NCBI RefSeq assembly: GCF_000429345.1
Contig: NZ_AUBR01000006.1
Span: 21,597-85,596, forward strand
From: Desulfovirgula thermocuniculi DSM 16036
GTDB taxonomy: Bacteria; Bacillota; Desulfotomaculia; Desulfotomaculales; Desulfovirgulaceae
Reading direction: 5' to 3'
DNA length: 64,000 bases
Shown: positions 58,202 through 64,000 of the stretch, in pieces
Position numbering within the stretch: position 1 is the stretch's first letter
Layout of the letters: each line of letters begins with the position of its first letter
Program-made: the position numbers and the translations under genes
The notes under the pieces: generated by a model
Told to the model about the DNA's origin: nothing
The model's database searches: none
What the model saw: the letters and a program-made list of their open reading frames with translations, nothing else

Positions 58202-60994
58202 ATGGACTACAGCCAGACCTTAAATCTTCCCCGCACCGCATTCCCCATGCGGGCCAACCTCCCCCAGCGGGAGCCGGAAATCTTAAAGTTCTGGGAGGAA
58301 ATAGACATTTACCGGCTGGTGCAGCGGAAAAACGCCGGGCGCCCCAAGTTCATTTTGCACGACGGCCCGCCATACGCCAACGGGCACATCCACCTGGGCA
58401 CCGCCTTAAACAAAATCCTCAAGGACATCATCGTCAAGTACCACTCCATGGCCGGCTTTGACGCCCCCTTTGTGCCCGGCTGGGACACCCACGGGCTACC
58501 AATCGAGCAGCAGGCCATCAAGGAGCTGGGCTTAAACCGCCACGCCGTTAACGCCTTGGAGTTCCGCCGCCGCTGCAAGGAGTACGCCCTGAAGTTCGTA
58601 GACATCCAGCGGGAGGAATTCAAGCGCCTGGGGGTGAGGGGAGACTGGGAAAACCCTTATCTAACCCTCATGCCCGCCTTTGAGGCCGTGCAGATCGGCG
58701 TCTTCGGAGAGATGGCCCGCCGAGGCTACATCTACAAGGGCCTCAAGCCCGTCTACTGGTGCCCCACCTGCGAGACGGCCCTGGCCGAGGCCGAGGTGGA
58801 GTACCACGACAAGAAGTCGCCCTCCATTTACGTCCTCTTCACCGTAAAGGACGGCAGGGGGGTGCTACCCGAGGGCGCCCACGTGGTCATCTGGACCACC
58901 ACCCCCTGGACGCTCATTGCCAACCTGGCCGTCTGCCTGCACCCGGAGTTCACCTACGTCCTGGCGGGCACCGGCATGGGGGACCTGCTGGTGGCCAGGG
59001 AGCTGTGGCCCTCCTTTGCCCAGGCCGTGGGGCTGGCGGAGTGGGCCGTTAAAGGGGAGTTTACCGGGCGCGACCTGGAGGGGGTGTTGCTCTCCCACCC
59101 CTTCTTCCCCCGTGACTCGCTGCTCATTTTGGGCGAGCACGTGACCCTGGAGGCGGGCACGGGCTGCGTGCATACCGCGCCGGGCCACGGCCACGAGGAC
59201 TACCAGGTGGGCCTGCGCTACAACCTTCCCGCCTTTTCCCCGGTGGACGGCAAGGGCCGCTTCACCGCCGAGGCCGGGCCCTTTGCCGGTTTGCGCTACG
59301 ACGAGGCCAACCCCCGCATCATCGAGGAACTGCGCCGGGGGAACAAGCTGGCCAAGGCCGGCACCATCACCCACCAGTACCCCCACTGCTGGCGCTGCAA
59401 GAACCCCGTCATCTTCCGCGCCACGGAGCAGTGGTTTGCCTCCGTGGACGGCTTTAGGCAGCAGGCCCTGGAGGCCATCAGGCAGGTGCGCTGGATCCCG
59501 GCCTGGGGCGAGGAGCGCATCTACAACATGGTGGCCACCCGCGAGGACTGGTGCATATCCCGCCAGCGCACCTGGGGCGTGCCCATCCCCATCTTTTACT
59601 GCCGTGGCTGCGCAAAGCCCGTGATCACCGGCGAGACCATTGCCCACCTGCAGGAGCTTTTCGCCCGGCACGGCTCCGACGTGTGGTTTGAGCGCGAGGC
59701 CAAGGATTTGCTCCCGCCGGGCTTTGCCTGCCCTGCTTGCGGCCACGGGGAGTTTGACAAGGAAAGCGACATCATGGACGTGTGGTTCGACAGCGGGTCC
59801 TCGCACCTGGGCGTCCTGGAGCAGCCGCAGCTGTGGCCGGAGCTGCGCTGGCCGGCGGACCTTTACCTCGAGGGCAGCGACCAACACCGGGGCTGGTTCC
59901 ACAGCTCGCTCCTCACCTCCGTGGCCGTGCGGGGCGTGCCGCCCTACCGCGCCGTACTCACCCACGGCTTCGTGGTCGACGAGCAGGGCCGCAAGATGAG
60001 CAAGTCCCTGGGCAACGTGGTGGACCCCCTGGAAGTGTGCCGGCGCCTGGGCGCGGACATCCTGCGCCTCTGGGTGAGCTCCACCGACTACCGGGGGGAC
60101 ATGGCCGTCTCGGAAAACATTTTAAAGCAGCTGGCGGAGGCCTACCGCAAGATACGCAACACCTGCCGCTTCCTCCTGGGTAATTTGTACGACTTCGACC
60201 CCGCCTCTGACCAGGTGCCTTATGAAAAGCTGCCGGAGATCGACCGCTGGGCGCTCCTGCGCCTGCACCGGGTCATCGAGCGGGTGCTGGCCGCCTACCG
60301 CAACTACGAGTTCCACGTGGTCTACCACACCATCCACCACTTCTGCACGGTGGACATGAGCGCCCTCTACCTGGACATGATCAAGGACCGCCTCTACACC
60401 TCCCCGGCGGCATCGCCGGAGAGGCGCGCGGCCCAGACCGTACTCTACCAGGTCCTGCACGCCCTCGTGCGCCTGCTGGCCCCCGTGCTGGCCTTCACCA
60501 CCGAGGAGATCTGGCGCTATACCCCCAAGGAAAAGGACGCGCCGGTCAGCGTGCAGCTCACGGAAATGCCGCAGGTCAACGAGGCCTATCTGGACCCAGA
60601 CCTGGAGGCCAGGTGGAAGAGGCTTTTGGCCGTGCGGGGTGTGGTTAACCGCGCGCTAGAGGCGGCGCGCAAAGCGGACCTCATCGGCAACTCCCTTGAG
60701 GCGGCGGTGGTGCTGCACGCGCGGGGCGAGCTTTACGACTTTTTGCGGCAGGCCTTTGACCTGCCCACGGTGTTTATCGTCTCGGCGGTAGAGCTGTATG
60801 AATGGGCGGGCCAGGAGCCGCCGCCGGGAAGCATGATCCACGAGGAGATGCCCGAGCTGGCGGTGGCAGTGAAGCGGGCGCCCGGGGAAAAATGCGCGCG
60901 CTGCTGGATGTACCACCCGGAGGTGGGGAGAGACGAGGCGCATCCCGCGCTTTGCCCCCGCTGCAGCCGCGTGGTGCGCCAAATGGGGCTGTAA
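58202..60994 (+). CDS. ileS: Isoleucyl-tRNA synthetase IleS
   Basis: A 930-residue class I synthetase. It has the HIGH-type motif [16 protein letters not shown] (about residue 56), a CP1 editing domain ([30 protein letters not shown]), [15 protein letters not shown] and the KMSKS loop [14 protein letters not shown]. The C-terminal zinc site is [15 protein letters not shown] with CPRCSRVV, as in bacterial type IleS. ATG 58202 follows GAGGTGGAGAGGAG. It is controlled by the T-box leader and closed by a strong terminator. Confidence 0.98.
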   Translation: MDYSQTLNLPRTAFPMRANLPQREPEILKFWEEIDIYRLVQRKNAGRPKFILHDGPPYANGHIHLGTALNKILKDIIVKYHSMAGFDAPFVPGWDTHGLPIEQQAIKELGLNRHAVNALEFRRRCKEYALKFVDIQREEFKRLGVRGDWENPYLTLMPAFEAVQIGVFGEMARRGYIYKGLKPVYWCPTCETALAEAEVEYHDKKSPSIYVLFTVKDGRGVLPEGAHVVIWTTTPWTLIANLAVCLHPEFTYVLAGTGMGDLLVARELWPSFAQAVGLAEWAVKGEFTGRDLEGVLLSHPFFPRDSLLILGEHVTLEAGTGCVHTAPGHGHEDYQVGLRYNLPAFSPVDGKGRFTAEAGPFAGLRYDEANPRIIEELRRGNKLAKAGTITHQYPHCWRCKNPVIFRATEQWFASVDGFRQQALEAIRQVRWIPAWGEERIYNMVATREDWCISRQRTWGVPIPIFYCRGCAKPVITGETIAHLQELFARHGSDVWFEREAKDLLPPGFACPACGHGEFDKESDIMDVWFDSGSSHLGVLEQPQLWPELRWPADLYLEGSDQHRGWFHSSLLTSVAVRGVPPYRAVLTHGFVVDEQGRKMSKSLGNVVDPLEVCRRLGADILRLWVSSTDYRGDMAVSENILKQLAEAYRKIRNTCRFLLGNLYDFDPASDQVPYEKLPEIDRWALLRLHRVIERVLAAYRNYEFHVVYHTIHHFCTVDMSALYLDMIKDRLYTSPAASPERRAAQTVLYQVLHALVRLLAPVLAFTTEEIWRYTPKEKDAPVSVQLTEMPQVNEAYLDPDLEARWKRLLAVRGVVNRALEAARKADLIGNSLEAAVVLHARGELYDFLRQAFDLPTVFIVSAVELYEWAGQEPPPGSMIHEEMPELAVAVKRAPGEKCARCWMYHPEVGRDEAHPALCPRCSRVVRQMGL

Positions 60995-60999
60995 AAATG

Positions 61000-61035
61000 A
61001 AAGAGCCCTTCTCATATACGAGAAGGGCTCTTTTT
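61000..61035 (+). terminator. Terminator of ileS
   Basis: A 14-bp stem, 61000-61013 with 61020-61033 (AAAGAGCCCTTCTC and its complement), with loop ATATAC, ending in TTTTT. Confidence 0.95.
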
Positions 61036-61040
61036 GTAGA

Positions 61041-61437
61041 GCCGGCAGCGACCTTCGCTCCGGCCACTGCGCATACCTGCATAGCCCGCGGCAACCTTTC
61101 GGCTGCCGCAGACCATTACGGCACCCGCAATGACCTTTGCTTGACCAGTTACAGGTACCTGAGGAGCCAGATGCAATCTCTCGACCGCACCTGACCCCGC
61201 TATTTTTGCCTGTTGCAAAAATATTTCCGGCACCTGCAATGATCTTAGCTCGACCGGCGTGGCATCCCTTGCGACCCGGCAGCAATCCTTCGGACTGCTG
61301 CCAAGCCTGCCGGAACACCAGGCGGTCTTCCCGCCGGCCGATGCCGAGCCCGCAGACCCGGCATCGACCTTTGGCCGACTGCTGCAGAGCCTACCATTTT
61401 AGACCCTGCAGCAGTCTTGGCTCGGCCACTGCCGACC
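61041..61437. repeat. Gene-free cluster of imperfect palindromic repeats
   Basis: No gene is seen from 61036 to 61600. At least six degenerate copies of a 23-28-nt unit are visible, close to CCNGCAATGACCTTNGCTCG: near 61043, 61087, 61122, 61232, 61276, 61359 and 61406. The copies at 61122-61146 and 61232-61255 differ at few positions. Several are self-complementary (GGCAGCA/TGCTGCC, 61278-61302), and GACTGCTGCAG (61377-61387) recurs inverted at 61406-61416. Spacing is irregular. Confidence 0.6.
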
Positions 61438-61614
61438 CTTGCGTTTATATTATTGACCCCGGCAACGCAGGGATATACGCCAGAGCATTATGGTAATTTA
61501 TGGCAATATACTGACGGCACCGTGGAAGGGGTACGCCGGGCTGCCGGGCTCCAAAATAAAATTTTGGCTCCGAAAGGCTTGATCTTTTAAGGGTGATGCA
61601 TACAATGATGTACA

Positions 61615-63030
61615 CATTGACTTCCTCACCCAGGGTTAAAACCTGGGGATTCCTTCAGGCGGCTCGCGCCGCCATCCGGCTACCGCTCGCCGCATACAGC
61701 GTACCGGCGGCAGATTCGAAGCGGCTCACCCACCGGTGGCGGTCCCACCGGAGGGCGAGCGGCTTCAGGGGCGTGGCCTCCGCCCCGTGCCCCTTCGAGG
61801 AGCCCCAAAGCAGTATGTTGAGCGCCGCGTTGGCGTCGGCGTGCCAGAAGCAGCCGCAGCTTTCGCACACCACCTTATACCTGGCGGGACGCTTGACGGG
61901 GGAACCGCAGACGGCACACCCGGAAGAGGTGCCGCGCGGCTCCACGGGCACTACCCGTATCCCGGCCCGCGTACAGGCGGCCTCGATGAGGTTTCTCAGC
62001 TGTCTCACGGCCCAGAAGTTGTGCACCAGGAGGTTCTTCGGCCCGAAGTCCATGTCCTCCCGGATGCCCGTCAGATCTTCGATGAACAGGGTGGTCACGC
62101 GGTGCTGGGACAACGTGCGTGCGATTTCTGCGGCAAGGGCGACGAAGGCGTGTTTGAGCCTGCGGGCGCGAACCTGGTAGAGCTTCCTCAACTGCCGGGA
62201 GGTTTTACGCCCGACCCGGGCAAGCCTGGACTGCTCTTCTGCTATCTGCTTCGTCCAGTACAGGAAGTCCTTCCAGACTTCGCGGCCAGAGGAGAGGATT
62301 TGGCGGTCCAGGCCTTCGACGGCCAGAGCAGCCAGCACCCTGGCGCCGAGGTCCAAAGCGGCGTATTTCTCGGGCCGGATTTTTCTCACCGCCTCCGGCA
62401 CTTCCACCACCTGGTGGGCGTACCAGCGCTTCTTCACCCGGTCGTACCTGAGTTCCAGGGTTTTGGGGGTACCGTGGAAGCGCAAGACACCCTTTGTGCG
62501 CAGGACCAGGCGGCCTCCATGCTTTTCCCGGAGATCCCGCGGTAGTGTGAGGGAGAGGGTGCGGGAGTTCAACGTGTAGGACGTGGGCGCCTTGACGGGG
62601 ATGACGCAAAACGTGCGCTTTCCCGTCCGGCGGTCTTTCCAGAAGCGGGGTATGCGCGGCGGCCCCTCCAGTTCGCCTTTCCGGTACAGCCGCAGGCAAG
62701 CAAAGAAGGAGTCCCACGCCTTCCTCGCTTTCTTGATGACCTCCTGCCCTATGTGAGCGGGCAGGGCACGATACGCCGGGTGCTCCTTGAACTCGGAGCA
62801 CAGAGCCGCATATGAAGGCACGGGTTCTCCTTTAAAGAAGGCCTGCCTGCACCTGTACTGGACGGCATTCCAGAGGGCAGCGCAGCGGTCTCCGATGGTT
62901 TCGAGCACTTGCCTTTGTTGCTTACCGGGCAAAACCCGGACAACGTTTGTTCGCCTCATGCTTCCATTTTAGCACACCCGCCTACCGTAGTCGATCCCAG
63001 GCTTAAAAGCCGGGGCCTTCAGCGGCGGAC
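61615..63030 (-). mobile_element. Stand-alone tnpB element of the IS200/IS605 group
   Basis: A single tnpB gene with palindromic ends and no tnpA. The right end (plus strand 61629-61647) is a hairpin, CCCAGG and CCTGGG around GTTAAAA, followed outward by a TTGACTTCC-type tail as in other IS605-family right ends. The left end near 62990-63030 has a related CCAGGCTTAAAAGCCGGGG segment. Exact termini are estimates. It would depend on a TnpA made elsewhere. Confidence 0.7.
61655..62959 (-). CDS. tnpB: RNA-guided endonuclease TnpB
   Basis: A 434-residue TnpB (OrfB of IS605-type elements). The N-terminal helix-turn-helix/WED-like region is followed by a RuvC nuclease whose acidic triad is intact: Asp203 (AALDLGARV), Glu294 (LFIEDLTGI) and Asp375 (FWHADANAAL). 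A zinc ribbon lies between (Cys348, Cys351, Cys365, Cys368). TnpB proteins use a right-end-derived RNA to cut DNA at the transposon-free site. A 50-residue Arg/Ser-rich tail follows the last RuvC motif and overlaps the expected guide-RNA region. ATG at 62959. Confidence 0.9.
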   Translation of the reverse strand: MRRTNVVRVLPGKQQRQVLETIGDRCAALWNAVQYRCRQAFFKGEPVPSYAALCSEFKEHPAYRALPAHIGQEVIKKARKAWDSFFACLRLYRKGELEGPPRIPRFWKDRRTGKRTFCVIPVKAPTSYTLNSRTLSLTLPRDLREKHGGRLVLRTKGVLRFHGTPKTLELRYDRVKKRWYAHQVVEVPEAVRKIRPEKYAALDLGARVLAALAVEGLDRQILSSGREVWKDFLYWTKQIAEEQSRLARVGRKTSRQLRKLYQVRARRLKHAFVALAAEIARTLSQHRVTTLFIEDLTGIREDMDFGPKNLLVHNFWAVRQLRNLIEAACTRAGIRVVPVEPRGTSSGCAVCGSPVKRPARYKVVCESCGCFWHADANAALNILLWGSSKGHGAEATPLKPLALRWDRHRWVSRFESAAGTLYAASGSRMAARAA

Positions 63031-63036
63031 TTTCTG

Positions 63037-63701
63037 GTAAAAAAGGAGACCGGGAAACTGTCGCAAAACCCCGCCCACCAGGCAATTGAAACTGTAGTTG
63101 GCCACATTGAGCAAGGTTTCACCGCCGTTTACGACGCCGACCTGACCAAATGTTTTGATACCATTCCTCATCAGGTGGTCATGGACGATCTGGCTGAGCG
63201 CATAGCCGACGGGAAAGTCTTAAAGCTCATCAAGGGCTGGCTTACCGCCCCGGTGGTGGAACCGGGTGGTCCCTGGCAAGGGGTGAGGAACCGGGTAGGC
63301 ACTCCCCAGGGAGGAGTAATTTCACCCCTTCTGGCCAACATTGTACTCAACAGGCTGGACCAGGCCTGGCACCGTCCCGGTGGCCCGCGGGAGAAATACA
63401 ATGCCCGGCTGGTACGTTACGCCGACGACTTTGTCATTCTGGCCCGGTATATCGGCCAGCCCATCAGGGGTGAAGTGGCACGCATCCTTGCCTCCTTGGG
63501 CCTGAGCCTAAACGAGGAAAAGACCAGGATACTTAACCTGGGGACAGGCGACACTCTAAAAATTTTCTTGGCTACAGCATCAGGCTAACACGCAGCGGCA
63601 ATAGGGTTACCCTGAAGCCCAGTAATAAAGCCTGCGCCCGCCTGCGGGAGCGCATCCGGGAAATCGTCTCCCGGCAGAAGTTGCACCACGCCCAACTTTG
63701 A
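63037..63701 (+). pseudogene. Group II intron reverse transcriptase/maturase, 5'-truncated and frameshifted
   Basis: The translation from 63037 runs into QNPAHQAIETV, AVYDADLTKCFDTIPHQ (first catalytic Asp), GTPQGGVISPLLANIVLN and VRYADDFVILAR (YADD), all typical of group II intron RTs. The first third of the protein is missing where the TnpB element ends. Near 63563 the frame breaks in an A/T run; the continuation FLGYSIRL and VTLKPSNKACARL is in another frame up to the stop at 63699-63701. Maturase and endonuclease domains are absent, so it is a remnant. Confidence 0.85.
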
Positions 63702-63847
63702 CACCAAAGGCCCTTTAAGAGCCCTATTAAAAGCCCGGAACCCAGAAAAATCAAGGGGCTAAGCTCTAAAAATTTAATTTTTGTTGTGCCACGTATTCCA
63801 ATATATGTTTTGCATCATTGCCGAATGTGTGCTAATATGGTTGTGCT
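63702..63847 (+). other. Spacer between intron remnant and IS1634-like element
   Basis: AT-richer than the surroundings. It likely contains the left end of the next insertion sequence, but terminal repeats cannot be defined because the element is cut by the window edge. Confidence 0.3.
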
Positions 63848-64000
63848 ATGTATATCAGAACCAAAACCTTCACCAACAGGGACGGCTCAAAAAGAACATA
63901 CATTCAAATCGTCAAAGGTGTGCGGGAAAACGGTAAAGTACGCCAGAAAGTGGTCGCCAACCTTGGGCGCTTGGAAGAGCTCCAGAAAAAAGGGGGCATT
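63848..64000 (+). CDS. IS1634-like (IS4 superfamily) transposase, N-terminal part
   Basis: The first 51 residues (MYIRTKTFTNRDGSKRTYI, then VKGVRENGKVRQKVVANLGR) match the conserved N-terminus of IS1634-type DDE transposases, which begin with this RTYIQIV...ENGKVRQ...NLG pattern. The frame is open at the window edge, so the DDE catalytic core is not visible. Only a weak ribosome-binding site precedes ATG 63848, as is common for transposases. Confidence 0.8.
   Translation, partial: MYIRTKTFTNRDGSKRTYIQIVKGVRENGKVRQKVVANLGRLEELQKKGGI

Noticed and set aside
58865..59965. 366-codon minus-strand frame inside ileS
   Set aside because: Antisense shadow of the ileS editing and catalytic domains.
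61041..61437. CRISPR array
   Set aside because: Repeat units are degenerate, unevenly spaced and not separated by spacers of constant length, and no cas gene is nearby.

Overview
The window is a GC-rich stretch of a low-branching Firmicute chromosome. It carries a full Gram-positive endospore set (spoIIGA-sigE-sigG, spoIIR, spoVD, ymxH), the mra/mur/fts wall-and-division cluster, a class III (oxygen-sensitive) ribonucleotide reductase and a T-box-controlled ileS. MurE has the DNPR motif of meso-diaminopimelate-adding enzymes. Together these suggest an anaerobic, spore-forming member of the Clostridia of the Peptococcaceae/Desulfotomaculum/Moorella kind. I cannot name the species from sequence alone.

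Bases 1-6156 are the right end of a prophage. They hold tail/fibre genes, a complete diversity-generating retroelement (DGR: C-type-lectin-like target with variable repeat, avd accessory gene, template repeat, reverse transcriptase), a lysis module (holin-like membrane proteins and an Amidase_2 endolysin), small phage genes and a broken dCMP deaminase. The prophage ends in a 3' fragment of a tRNA-Leu(UAA) gene, which is the attachment-site scar. The DGR is the most distinctive system in the window: the two 119-bp repeats differ at 15 positions and all 15 are adenines in the template.

Bases 6157-19440 are ordinary chromosome: an Amidase_3 hydrolase, an Mrp/NBP35 ATPase, HtrA, a minus-strand group (acyl-CoA synthetase, polysaccharide deacetylase, MFS transporter, a 44-residue gene), a D,D-carboxypeptidase, a Fur regulator, a secreted DUF2680-like protein, a patatin-like hydrolase, a MetE/UroD-like protein and a PHP phosphatase.

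Bases 19480-39920 are the dcw cluster in near-canonical order: mraZ, rsmH, ftsL, spoVD, murE, murF, mraY, murD, ftsW, murG, murC, murB, murA, ftsQ, two DUF881 genes, sbp, ftsA, ftsZ. A MraZ operator of 10-bp direct repeats precedes mraZ. Sporulation genes follow directly (spoIIGA, sigE, sigG, spoIIR, ymxH), then nrdR-nrdD-nrdG, a beta-CASP RNase, pgeF, phoP-phoR-pstB-phoU, and a second division block (HlyD-like, ylmE, sepF, proC, yggT, ylmH, yggU) ending in the T-box leader and ileS.

Bases 61000-64000 are an insertion hot spot: a gene-free run of imperfect palindromic repeats, a stand-alone TnpB element of the IS200/IS605 type, a 5'-truncated and frameshifted group II intron reverse transcriptase, and the start of an IS1634-like transposase cut by the window edge.
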